Assembly (NCBI RefSeq): GCF_028769735.1
Contig: NC_088174.1
Location: 1,819,501 to 1,883,500, forward strand
Direction of reading: 5' to 3'
DNA: 64,000 nt
From: Zonotrichia leucophrys gambelii
Taxonomy: Eukaryota > Chordata > Aves > Passeriformes > Passerellidae
Of this stretch, positions 40,701 to 52,000 are shown piece by piece; position 1 is the first letter of the stretch; each line of letters begins with the position of its first letter. The translations under genes and the position numbers were made by a program. Below the pieces are notes generated by a model. That model had not been told where the DNA came from, ran no database searches, and was given only the letters and a program-made list of their open reading frames with translations.

Positions 40701-43700
40701 GGCAGGCAGGCTGCAAAGGTAGCTGCTTCAAAGCCCTTTTGTTTCATTTCTCTTCCACCCAAGCACCAATAACCTCTCCAACCACAATCCCATGGTGGGA
40801 CTGTCCATGCCAGAACATATTCCCTATAGAACTGACACAGTACTGCTGACTGTAATTTTAACCTGTCACTAATAAAAGATAGATTAATTAAGATGGTACA
40901 AAGTCAAATGTTGGCTATTTCACTCACCTAAGAGAGGAAAATTTGCAGGATTCCATTAAAGAATTGGATTAATACAAGGACTTCTATCATTGCATCATTG
41001 AATTCTGCCATTATGTCCTGAGAAGTGAAGAACATCCTCCCACTCTCTCTGGGGTGAATCCACTAGTCCCACCTCAAATTTTACTCAGGTAATATTTGTC
41101 CTGGAAATAAAATGCAATTGAAATTAAAGCCAGTAGGTCTGCAGAACACAGTGGAGTGGATCTGCTCTGGTTAACAGATGGAATTCAGGAGCTGAAGTCC
41201 CAAACTGTTTAAGGATGGGTTCTGTGGCTGCTGTTTGTTAACTCTGGCAAATAAAAGTGTGCTTTGCCTTTGAAAGGAAATGCCATGTGCAGAATAATTC
41301 CAGCCCAGCATCCAACACTGAGGAAGAATCTCAGTGTACTCAGTGAATCAAGGAGAGTAAAAGCCTAACAAACTAAAACATGGCTCTGCCAGAGCTAAAA
41401 GTGTCTCTTGGAAGACTCTGGCAGATCTCAGCTACCACTGTCTCTTGTCTCTCACAGACAATATTACTCCACACATTAAAAAAAAATCAAATTATTAAAG
41501 ACAAGGTTTATTTGACACATCAGAGAATTTTTCTCAGAGCATTTTTCAAAATTTCCTTACTTTTGATTTCTTACTTTCTAAATTATTTTCTTAACTTTAA
41601 GAAAGAAATTAGATGTCAAAGCTCCAATCTTCCTTCAAAAAGAATCCAGATATTAGCAATTCAACTAAAAGAACCTGAGAGCTACTCATACAGAAATAAA
41701 AGATCTTATGGGAGAAAATTCTGTTTTCCATGTACATTTAATTTCTTCTTCTAAAAAGAAGAAAAAAAAAAGAAAAAAAAAACCCACAGCCCTCTCCTAT
41801 CCAGGTAGTAAGGGTTTAAGCACTTAAAACCAGAAACAGGAAGGTTTTCCTTGAAGTTTACCACCTTGTTTTGGCAATAGAAGAACATTTGATATTTGTC
41901 TGTGCCTTCTGAATGAGAATAGAGGTCAAGATAAGATCACCTTGTTGCTCTTTTGTGTACTCCATCTTAACAACACAAAGGACACTAAGGAAACATGTTA
42001 AACATTTTGTCCCGTAGAATGACCCCAAAGTCTCATTTGAAGAGGAAAAAAACCCTTAACCAAACTACCAGTTAAAGAGATCAAAAGTTAAAAAATATCA
42101 AGTGAGGCATTAAAGCACCACAGGTTACCATATGTTAAACAAACAATTTACACTTCCAGTGAAGGAAAACAAATGTCCTGGTATTTATGTGGACTGAACT
42201 GAATCACTGCTGCTCCTTAGAGACTCTACAATTCTTACCTTCATGTTCTAAAATTAGCAGCACTTTTCACTGGATTATCGGTGTAAACGTCACTGGGCTA
42301 ATTCTGCTTCCACTGCAGTTCCACAGCGGTGGAAATGCCAGGGAATGAGAATGTCCTGCTTATTTTCCCCAGCCAGGCAGCACCTTCACTGACAGGTAAC
42401 ACATTTGAGACAAAGGAGTCAGCAGAGGCCACAGCCTAAGGAGCAATCCCACACCTATTTTCCCTATTGAAATATTCCAAGTAATCAGGCTGATGATGCC
42501 CACAGCATTGTAAAGGCACTACTGATGCTCCCCCAGGGTTGGAACATGGGAGCTGAAGGATCAAATTCTGATGAAGATTTAGTTCTACAAACCTGGGGAG
42601 AGTCCTAGAGAGCCCCTGTCTTGTAGGGTGAGCCAGAACCATCCCCATCCAGGCTATAAAAGGATTTATTTACAGCATTGCACTGCCCAGGACTTCCAGT
42701 GCTCACCAACTCTGGCTCTGGGATCTATACAAATAGTACAGAGAGGAGCAGAACCTGAAGAATTTTCTAATGCAAGCAATAGGTTGGTGAGTCAAAAATT
42801 CTTAGAAATAGCCAAGTCCTGACTGTCAAATACTGGAAGAGGCAAAATTGACCCTATATGGTGTGCATGGCAAGTGGAAAGCAATGCTAACTTTAAATAT
42901 GTTCTATAAAAAAAAAATACCACATGTCCCTCCACAGATGGGGGAAAAACATTAACCCAGGATTCTGCTGTGGTCCTGTACCCTGAATTCTGCTTTGAAG
43001 GGGAGTGGGAAGAGGGGTTGGTAGGAGCAGGCCTTTGGCAGCACTGGGAGATGGCCCCTGCAGCTCCTCTCCCCAGCCAGGGAAGGCTGGGGCCTCTGGG
43101 GCTCTGTGCCATGGGGATCCACTCAGACACTAAAATGTCACCAACTCCATGCTGGGAATCTACTTCACCCCATTCCAAATGAACTGCTCCTATTAGAGGG
43201 TAATTACTAGGAGCTTGTGGCACCTGGTTTGTGAGGAGTTGGGCATTTCTGTAAGCTTGTCAGAAAATGCTCTGTAAGCAAACAGGAGCTGCTGTGCAAA
43301 GCCACACAACACCTGCAGCAACAGCAGATGGGTACAGGTACAAACACCTGAGTTCTGTGCATCACCTGGGAGAACCTGGACCTGAGGGGGTTCTTCTGCT
43401 GCAGTCACCACTGAGGACACAGTTTCACAACTCCAGCACCACAATGGAATACAGAGAAGAAAACCACTGAAAATATATTTCTGTCCCAGACAATTCACTG
43501 GCTAAATATCCACATCTGAAGGAATGTCCATATAAATACAGGTAAACAAGGAAGCATCAAAAAATGTTAAGATTGTGGTCAGCCAAGATGAGAACACTGG
43601 TTTTAACAATGATCCAATTTGTTAAAAATGTGGGAAGACTTCAGGCTTTGGCTTTAAGCAGGTGCTGATCTCCAATATATTGATTCCCTAAATCATAAAC

Positions 43701-46700
43701 CACAGAGGAAGGGAGCCAGCAGCAGCCTTTGCCATTCTCAGCTTTCTTTCAGAGCAGCCACACATTCTGTCCTCAGAAATGACCCCGTATGGAATCCATA
43801 AAATTTCAGCTCCTTGCATCTGTGCTCCCTGGCTCCTGTCATCTGCCATTGCCTTTTAATGCCCTGGATGCTGCTGAGCCCTGTCTGCTCCACTCAGCTG
43901 CACCCACAGCTGAAGGGAGGCAGCAATGCTGCTCCCAAAACAGCAGATGCTGCAGTTCCCTGCCCATTGTGAAGCATTATTGCTTGCCTTTTCTCTTTTT
44001 TATGAACTGTCATCTGAAAATCTATGTTACTGTTCCCTGTGCTGTTATCAGGTCGTGGGCAGACTGTGCCAGACTTGATGGGAAAACACAACCTCCAAAC
44101 TGCAGTAACAATCACAACGTTGTGGGAATTTTTCTAGCAACAAGAAGTGAGGAATTTTGGAAGCTTTCAGTATTTTCTGTGCAGTAAAATGTCCTTGACA
44201 GTTTTCTCTGAGGCAGGTAAGAGTGTCAGCTCCAGGGACAGAGACAAGAGCAATGCAGCACCAGGCAGGATGTTTGCAGCAGAGCTGGGAACAGAACCCA
44301 GGTTTCCTGGCTCCTTATTCTTACCAGGAATGCCTTCCCTTTCCCAAATGATAACGCAGGGGTGATAAAGAACATGAGAAGCAGTTTATTATCTATTTAC
44401 TAAGGAGCCAACCTAGTATCTGATGGTATGAACCTCTTGTGTTGTAAATCAAGACCGAGTCAAGGGAGTTACTCTGGGTAAGTGCATAGAGAATCAGGCC
44501 TAAAATCCCCCCAGATATTTTCAAATGTAAAGTCAGATATTTTGTGGTGCTAAAGTGAAAAAATTCTAGCTTGAAGCAATGTGTTCTTCTTTCAAAACAG
44601 GTAAAACGAGAACGAGAGAGAAGTACCGAGTGGTTTACACAGATCATCAGAGATTAGAATTAGAGAAGGAGTTTCATTACAACAGATACATTACAATCAG
44701 GAGGAAGTCTGAACTGGCTGCAAACCTAAGACTTTCCGAGAGACAGGTAGAGTATGGATCAGCCATCCAGGCTTTCCTTTGAATTTCTGACTGCTGCTGA
44801 GGAGATAACTGTGGTAAATACAGAAATGTTAATGCCTCCAGTAACCAACACTGGGTTCCCTTTGCAGTAGAACCCAAACTAGGGCTCTGCAATAACCCAG
44901 GAAATGCACACACCATCTTTTTCCCATTCTGGAAAACACAAGCTAAACCACATCACCAAAATCCTGCCTGGACTTCTCTCTGGGCTGTGGTAGCAGGGAG
45001 AATTTCATGCTGAACTTTCTAAAGCAGAAGTCCTGGTTCTGCTGGGAATTCAGTGGGAATTCCACAACCAAATGCAACAAGGTCAGTCTCAGTGGAGATG
45101 GAAGTGATGAGCTCAAGTATGGGCAGGACACTTGAAGTGTTTTGTTTCCTTGGCTGCCTTGTACCTTTTGTTAAAGGTTTCCTACATACGTGCTACTCCT
45201 TTCTCCTGCCCCATTTCCTCCCCTCCAAATTCCACTTCTGTTCCCAGCAGATAAATCAAAACACAATCCCCTGATTAGTTCTGATTCACTATTGTTATAT
45301 GGGCTCTGCTGAGCAGGAATTGTCCAGAGCCCACCCATTGCAGCATTGTCCATCCAACCTGAGCCTGGCTCACACAGCACGTGCTGAGCTTACAGAAAGG
45401 GGGAAGCAAACACCCATTTTGCAAATATTCCTCAATCTGCTGCTGAATGCCAGGATTTAATTGTTGAAAATTAAATTGGTTTCAACTAAATATAAAAAAT
45501 ATGCCGTGTGTCTTTTTGCTGGCTGTTAAAACATTCATAATTTGACTTAATAATGCTGAATTTGAATATTATGGCCCTGCTTGTGTAAACAACCAGTGAT
45601 ATTTACTTGAAACTTCCTAGCTCGGTGATAAATCCTGATGAATGTTTTGTATTTGAAGAGGTGAAACAAAAACATGCGATCTATTTCTTTGTATATATTG
45701 GGGAAACTCAGCAACAGCTTTTGCAATATTTGTTCTTCTGCACCATCATCAATATATCAAGAACAAAATGAATTTCAGGTCATACAACCTACATCTCTGA
45801 AGTGTTTTTTTAAAAATGGAAGGGTGAGTAAGAAATACCTGATAGACCCCCACCACCACCCTTTTGTACAAATTAAAAAACTCCATCATATGAGCACAAC
45901 TGAACACACACTGTTCTATCCCAAGTTTCTCTGCACACTACCTAAAAACTCAATTGATTTTCTGGAAAAACCTTTTTCCTGCCTCTGTCAAAATCCAAAA
46001 TTCCCTGGAAGGAATATCTCAAAAGGACAAAGAAAAATTGTTTAAACAAGGAAGGAAAGATGCAATATCTAAGAAAAAATAGGCAAAGTGAAGCACTGTT
46101 AACATAGGAAGGATACAGAAATAAAGGAGATTATGAGGATGAGAAAGAAGAGAGAAAATCAGACTTCAAGGGAAGAGAAATTTGCATGAAAAAAAGAATT
46201 AAAAGGAAGGAGGGCAACAGGTGAAGAACAAGTCAGACAGATGCAGCTGGCCCTGTCAGCTTTCAGTCTGACATTACAGAGCTGTTCTTACTTGGACTTA
46301 TTTCATAATTGGCACACGACCCTGCAGGGCCTACTAATTCCTCCCTGCAGATCTGCTTCTCTAATTTAACAACAAACCAGAATATAAACCGCAATTCACA
46401 GGCAGGTAAGAACACTGAAGCCAGAGGGTAATTCTGGAATGTTGGTTTCGTTTTTTAGACTGTTTCATCTTTTCATACGTTTTGGCAAACATATGAGAGA
46501 AATTATGAGAATGGATTATCTCTGCACAGTCAGAAAGCAAGAGATCTGAGAGGGCTTGAGACTGATTTAATAGAACATAATTTGGTACTGAAATGATATT
46601 GCAGAACTAAGACAACAAAAGGAACTGCCAAACATCTCAGATGGCAGCCTGGGATTTAAGAGACCTGGATTAAATTTACATGGGCTTTGCACGTATTTGA

Positions 46701-48167
46701 ATCCTTCAGCTGTAAAATGGAATAATATGCCTCAAGGAGAAGCACCCTGAGACTGTCACAGAGTCCTTAAGATGTTTTGTTTGACTTCACCAGCGATTTT
46801 CTCTTAAAATTCAGCCCAGGAGCCACAGGTGTTATCACCTCTCACTGTTTTACCTCCTTTCCAATCATTATTCTCCTTCCCCTTCTAGGTTCTAACAAAA
46901 AATAACTGAACAGACCAATATTTCTCAGCAAAATATTGATTTTTTTTCTCTTTGGGTTATAGAAAACAGTGACAAGTGTTTCCTTTCTGTCTGCACAAGA
47001 AAACACAACAAACCTGAATGAGGTAGCTTGACTTATTACACTGACTAGACAGGATGCAGAGCCACTTCCAAGGATAAAGTGCTGGAGTGCACAGCTTTAA
47101 ACCAACCCTGGGGATTCACATCCAAGCCAGTCCAGTTACCACAGAACATTTCACACCTCAACAAGTTCTGCAGTATTTTCAGCTGACCATTACTCACCTT
47201 CAGCTCACATCCTCACTTGTCCCACCCACCCTGATGAAGATCCTCCTTCAGCAGGTCCTTCATGCCTTCCCCAAGGTGGCTGGACAGGGCAGGGACACTG
47301 GTGCCACTGCACTGTCTGGGAAGCAGCAGCAGATTCTGGCTCCATCTGCAAAAGAAGTAGAAAGCACTCAGCCACTCAGGCACTGCTAAGATAATATTTT
47401 GAATTAATGCTGTGTATTGCAGGTGAAATTCTGCCCAGAACTGAATTTCCACTGGCTTCCACATTGGAACTCACTGATTAACGTGCACCATGCAATCAGG
47501 AAAGCTTTTGTGCCTCAGTTTATAGGCCAGTAGCAAATCTTGAATTCCCCTGTCCAGAGCACACAGTTTTCAGTGTAACGATATTCTTGCATAATTCTGG
47601 CAATCACTAGGACACATGAGATTCTGTTGTGTTAGATTTTGTTTCAAAAAATTAAATAAATCAAAGCTCATTCCATAAAGAAATAACTGAACTAACAACA
47701 AAACTCACTTTTTATCAAGCTGTTAATAAATATTTTATTACTAAATAGGAAAGATTACCTGTATGAAAAACAAGCAGTTTTGTTGTCTCAGTTTGTCATT
47801 GCCTTTCCCAGTGGTCCTCATGCCACTGATTTTCCCTATGACTAAATACACAAAGGACCACATTCAGTCCTGTAGCAACTGAAAACATTTCTCCTCTGCT
47901 CCTCTGCAGGTGAAAATCTGGTTCCAGAATCGCCGAGCCAAAGAGAGGAAATTAATGAAGAAGAAACTGACTCACTTTGACGGCAGCAGCAGCCTGGGCT
48001 CTCTGCAGAGTGACTCCGGCTCGGTGAGCCCCATGGCGGGCCCTGAGGCACAGCCTCACCCCGACATGGCCGCTTCGCTCTTCCCAGCGCCGCCGCCGCC
48101 GCCCGCCCTGCCCATGGGCGCCTTGCAGCACGGAGGGACCCTGCAGCAGGTGGTGGCCTCGCAGTGA
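34308..48167 (+). CDS. CDX4: CDX4-type caudal homeobox gene, copy A (complete, 3 exons)
   Basis: The spliced product is 279 aa from exons 34308-34743, 44601-44746 and 47910-48167; introns are 9857 and 3163 bp with GT/AG ends and phases 1 and 0. Caudal proteins are nuclear transcription factors that set posterior Hox expression and act in early blood and hindgut development (family knowledge). Visible parts are an N-terminal Pro/Ser/Ala-rich activation region (about 1-130), the hexapeptide YEWMRK at 133-138 and a homeodomain at 151-210 with W48, F49, N51 and R53. CDX4 is preferred over CDX1/CDX2 because of the short hexapeptide-homeodomain linker, the [10 protein letters not shown] stretch in exon 3, and a C-terminal LQQVVASQ resembling the QQV-VS- end I recall for mammalian CDX4. 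Length is close to mammalian CDX4 (about 284 aa). Odd points are homeodomain changes K1R, C22Y and G39R relative to copy B, and an exon 1 nearly identical to copy B. It may have a specialised role. Confidence 0.9.
34998..35580 (-). mobile_element. LTR-like retroelement remnant in copy A intron 1
   Basis: Begins around TGTCGGGGTTGAGC and contains CCGTTTATTGAAG; its reverse strand reads CAATAAACGG, a polyadenylation signal placed as in an LTR lying on the minus strand. The composition differs from the surrounding intron, and copy B has no counterpart. The right edge is uncertain. I believe similar LTRs occur in songbird genomes, but no database comparison was made. Confidence 0.45.
40238..40460 (+). 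promoter_or_regulatory. conserved intron 1 element, copy A
   Basis: These 223 bp match 60695-60917 with 2 differences, both close together in the middle, inside an intron that otherwise has diverged heavily between the copies. Looser similarity extends to about 40170 upstream. Motifs include a TCF/LEF-like CTTTGAT (40313-40319), an ETS core CCGGAA near 40369, and a caudal-like TTTATGA (40450-40456). There is also a strong pyrimidine tract ending in CAG at 40357 and AATAAA at 40396-40401, so an alternative terminal exon is possible. The enhancer reading is inference. Confidence 0.55.
41925..42020 (+). promoter_or_regulatory. second alignable intron 1 block, copy A (GATA motif)
   Basis: Shows diverged but recognisable similarity to 61446-61560 in copy B, in collinear order between the conserved island and exon 2. 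Both hold a GATA-factor motif GATAAGATC (41930-41938) followed by CCTTGT and TTTGTGT words and CATCTTAACA. This supports the tandem duplication covering the whole intron; a regulatory role is a guess. Confidence 0.35.
44601..44746 (+). CDS. CDX4: CDX4 copy A exon 2 (homeodomain residues 1-44)
   Basis: Follows a TTTCAAAACAG acceptor and ends CAG|GTAGAG. It encodes the end of the linker (KTRT) and homeodomain helices 1 and 2 up to SERQ (position 44). Compared with copy B exon 2 there are 23 differences in 146 bp, but only three change the protein: Lys1 to Arg, Cys22 to Tyr and Gly39 to Arg. Gly39 sits in the turn between helices 2 and 3; a bulky charged residue there is unexpected for a caudal homeodomain. 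The excess of silent changes shows the exon has been under purifying selection rather than decaying. Confidence 0.92.
44747..47909 (+). other. CDX4 copy A intron 2
   Basis: A 3163-bp AT-rich intron splitting the homeodomain after Gln44, the usual caudal-family position. I see no repeat array or further exon in it. Confidence 0.85.
47910..48167 (+). CDS. CDX4: CDX4 copy A exon 3 (recognition helix and C-terminus)
   Basis: Follows a CTCCTCTGCAG acceptor and starts [14 protein letters not shown], the homeodomain recognition helix with all invariant residues (W48, F49, N51, R53). A basic KLMKKK stretch follows, then a Ser-rich segment, a PAPPPPPA proline run and the C-terminal [11 protein letters not shown] is at 48165-48167. 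It encodes 85 aa. The partner exon of copy B is not in the window. Confidence 0.92.
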   Translation: MKIWFQNRRAKERKLMKKKLTHFDGSSSLGSLQSDSGSVSPMAGPEAQPHPDMAASLFPAPPPPPALPMGALQHGGTLQQVVASQ

Positions 48168-48344
48168 GCCTGCCACGGTGGCACCGCGCCCACGGAGCGG
48201 CACCGGAGCACTACAGGGCCCGGGGGGGCTCCCCAGCGTGCCCCAGCCCGGGGCACACAGGATTCAAGGACACTGAACCAGAGGCACCGCCAGGTGTGCA
48301 GCAGAACGAGCTCCGAGGGCCACGAACTGCAGGGGTCCCTTGGG
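48168..48344 (+). other. CDX4 copy A proximal 3' UTR
   Basis: GC-rich sequence directly after the TGA, before the first 3' minisatellite. The transcript end is unknown; a usable AATAAA is at 49515-49520, which would place both minisatellites within the 3' UTR. Confidence 0.5.
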
Positions 48345-48715
48345 ATGGGAATGTCTGTGCCACAAGGCTGGGGGTCCCTCGGGATGGGGATGCCTGTGCC
48401 ACAAGGCTGGGGGTCCCTTGGAAGGGGATGCCTGTGCCACAAGGCTGGGGGTCCCTCAGGAAGGGGATGCCTGTGCCACAAGGCTGGGAGATCCTCAGAA
48501 GGGGATGCCTGTGCCACAAGGCCAGGAGTCCCTTGGAAGGGGATGCCTGTGCCACAAGGCTGGGGGTCCCTTGGAAGGGGATGCCTGTGCCACAAGGCCA
48601 GGAGTCCCTCAGAAAGGGGATGCCTGTGCCACAAGGCCAGGAGTCCCTCAGGAAGGGGATGCCTGTGCCACAAAGCCAGGAGTCCTTCCGAAGGGGATGC
48701 CTGTGCCACAGGAGC
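48345..48715. repeat. 38-39 bp minisatellite after copy A stop codon
   Basis: Nine to ten units built around GGGGATGCCTGTGCCACAAG followed by a variable GGCTGGGGGTCCC or GGCCAGGAGTCCC half. Spacings measured between TGCCTGTGCC cores are 38, 39 and 38 bp. Long open frames here on both strands are by-products of the repeat. Confidence 0.9.
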
Positions 48716-48789
48716 CCTTCAGTCTGGGAGCAGCCAGGGCAGCACGGTGAAGGAGAGCCCAGGAGCAACCACAGCCACTGGTTCCGCTG

Positions 48790-49072
48790 CAGACACCAAA
48801 AAAGCACCAAACTTGGCCCAGGCAATCAGTCCCACACTGCTGAGGCCACTGATTCCATGACAGACACACACAAAAAAAGCACCAAACTTGGCCCAGGCAA
48901 TCAGTCCCACACTGCTGAGGCCACTGATTCCATGACAGACACAAAAAAGCATCAAACTTGGCCCAGGCAATCAGTCCCACACTGCTGAGGCCACTGATTC
49001 CATGACAGACACAAAAAAGCACCAAACTTGGCCCAGGCAATCAGTCCCACACTGCTGAGGCAGCTGTGCCCA
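48790..49072. repeat. 70-75 bp tandem repeat, 4 units
   Basis: The words CACCAAACTTGGCCCAGGCA then CAGTCCCACACTGCTGAGGC recur at 75, 70 and 70 bp spacing, separated by a GACACAAAAAAGC linker of variable length. The units are nearly identical, so expansion is recent. Confidence 0.9.
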
Positions 49073-52000
49073 CGTGGCTGTGCCTGAGAAGGTTCCTGCT
49101 CCTCTGATCTCCACAGTATTGATCCCACTCATGGACTTTCCACTTGCATCTTGAGAAATGCAAACCTGGCTGGTGGGTTTGACCCACTCAATGGAAAGGC
49201 TGGAGCTGGGTGGTTGCACTCACCACATGTTAAGGGCAAAGGTCAGGGATGAGATTTTTGGAATTTTTTGGGCTTTGACAGGTATGATTTCCAATGCTCC
49301 ATACACTGGTATAAATAGGCACTCTTCCATCTTACTGTAAACGTTTTGAAAGCATTCTGGAATTGTGAATCTTGGCCCAAGTTCATTTTTGGACAAAGAA
49401 AATTCATGTCAGATTAACTTTGGATCCTAAAAGAAAGAGCAAAGCCGGGCAGAAATCCTTTTTAAAAGGGTATTTCAAAAAGTGACTGCATTTCCTGAGA
49501 CAGCAGAGCCCAGGAATAAAGATGCAATAATTGCATTCAACCAATTTTAAATCTGGTCCAGTTTTATGAGTTACTATGACACTAATAAAATTTGAGAAGC
49601 CAAATTAATAGAAGAAAAGCAAACAAATACTTCGCTTAAAAGAAAGCTCTCAGAATTTTTCATGTGGGTCTCAGTTCCTGAAGGGCTGATCCCTTCTATA
49701 ATAAGCAGAATTTGGTAGGAAATCAGTACTTAACAATAATCTGAATGCTTATTTCCCCAATATGACTCCCAATTGCATTCACAAAACTTCTGTCTGCAAA
49801 GGGAAAATTTTTAGAGCACATGAGTGATTTGGGAAGTTATACCCTCATTTTCTAAAGCAGTTTAGGAATTTAGGATTCCTATCCTCAGTAATTTCCATCA
49901 AGGTATCCCCTGAAATCTCTATTACTGTTGCAAAAAAGACTTAGGAGGATTAAGTCATTAGGCACTACATTCTTGGGTTTGTTCTTTAATTATAACAAAT
50001 AGTACTATTAGAGTATCAAAATGTTGGTGATGTGAAATTACTTTGTATATAAAGAGCATTAAAATAAATTACTTTTTTCATAACCATTTTGCAATGTGTA
50101 TCAACTACTGCAGCAAGCGAACCTGCAGATTTCCATGATCAGTCTGTTCTTGAATTGCAATATCAAATTTAATAAAAGAGTGATGGTAAAACAGTTTAGA
50201 GCAATTAGAGGAGCATGGGAAGAGCAGGATGGTTCAGGGAGCCAGCAGCTTTCACTGCTTAGTAACTGGATTCATCATTTTGTTTGCAAGAAGGACAGCG
50301 CTAAACAAAGGTAGAGTTCAATGAAATGGAGAAGGTGCACTGTAAAATTGTGAAATTCCCACTCATGCCTGTCACAGTGGTGCTCCATTTGCTGCCAACA
50401 GCACAGGTAACACAGGGGAGAGGAAGAAGCTGCAACTCAAAGTTCAGCAACAGAAAGTCTGCAACTGATTTCCACATGGTAGGAAAAGAGGAACATGGCA
50501 AACAGCACACGGGAACAAAAGGGATTTCCCATCCTCATCGATGAGCATTGCATCAAACTGCTCTCCCAAAAAAGAGCCATTGGATCTACCCAAAAGAGGA
50601 ACCACTGGAAATACACAGCACAGCCATTGTGCTGGCAGAGGGAAATGTCAGAGATCTTACTCACATTTACACAGATATGTAACCTAACAGAGACTGGAAA
50701 AGCTTCAGGAGGAAAAGCATTCTCACATTGGCCAATTAAATGGAATTGTGCTTGCAGACTAGAGAGAAACCAATTAAAAAATCTAGATTTAGACTTTCAA
50801 AAGGTAAGAATACAGAGGGAAACTTTGTCTTTTACACTGATACACAATAAATTAAGACCTAGTTCTAGCTAAGTGATCAGAAGCCTGGCCCTAGGGCTCT
50901 GCAGAATCAAGTCCACATCTACCTATTTTAATCCCATTTTCATGACACAGCTTAATTTCACATTAACATTTCTAAAAGGAAAAAAGTACTTCAAGGAAGA
51001 ACTTGAAGAAATGTTTCTGAACACAACATCTTTCTCTTTAAAATTATTTAAACATCATTCAAAGAGAGTGGGATCTGGCAGAACGACCTGGTTTATCTTG
51101 TTTACATGTAGAAGAGTTATTGAGGAAGATAAGTGACCACTTTGAAGATCTGCTTCATTTCTGCTCCAGTTTGCTGAAAGCATGCTTGCTATAGGTTGCT
51201 ATGTGTTTCCAATCAGAAGTTGTTAAGTACACAAAATAAGGCTGGATTTTATTTGCAGAAGCACATGTTCAAAGGTTAAAATTTATTGCTCCAAAAGCAG
51301 TATCTATAAACCAGGGCAATACCTTAGAGATTATTAACCTTCTAGTTATGCCAGTGGCTGTTTTAAGTAGTTAGGTTTTTTTGTAAGAATTCTCAGCAAG
51401 AATTCTCTCCAGTTAAGTATTTCCAATGGGCTCTAATCCTTTAAACAGTTGCCCACCAAATCCCAAAGGAAGTGATTTTTCTCTAAGAAGCTTGTGCAGT
51501 GCTGTTAACTTGCTGTACTCTGTCCAAATAAAAATAAGAGAGACAGAAAATTGCAGACAAATCAGCTGAAATTATTTGGGTGGGTTATGAAATACTGGTG
51601 CCATCCTCAGGCTAATACTCACTTTCTTCCTGGCTTTGGGTATATCAAATAACTCATCACTTTTATCACATCTGAAAACTCAGGACACTAAAGCAGAGTA
51701 CTGTGAAGATGGATTGGTTGTTAGGAAGTGCCTTGAAGAAGAAAAGCATACCTTAGGCTACATCACAGGAATATCTAAGCCCTTAATCCTAATTGTGATT
51801 AAAAGAACTATCAAGGAATATCCAATTTTCAGAGGAATTCACTAAACTTTAAACCCTGTTTCTCAGCTAGAACTGTGATCTAGATGGTACAAAAAAAAAT
51901 CAAGCAAACAGCACCTTCTACCAAATCTTCTTGCAATTAAGCAAAATATACAATTCAAAATTATATTTCTAAAACAAAATCTTCAATTCCCACTTAGGGG

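Larger units (their letters stand above)
34744..44600 (+). other. CDX4 copy A intron 1
   Basis: AT-rich intron of 9857 bp, about twice the copy B intron. It holds an LTR-like insertion near the 5' end (about 34998-35580), the conserved element at 40238-40460 and the GATA block at 41925. A short TA-rich microsatellite lies at 36692-36730 and poly-A/purine runs at 41755-41783. I see no further exon in the CDX family sense. Confidence 0.85.

Noticed and set aside
34308..48167. Calling copy A CDX2 or CDX1 because of its [10 protein letters not shown] start and Tyr22
   Set aside because: The linker, exon 3 and C-terminus fit CDX4, and the exon 1 body is identical to copy B.
48056..49040. Open frames of up to 274 aa after the CDX4 copy A stop
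   Set aside because: Read-through of two minisatellites in the probable 3' UTR.
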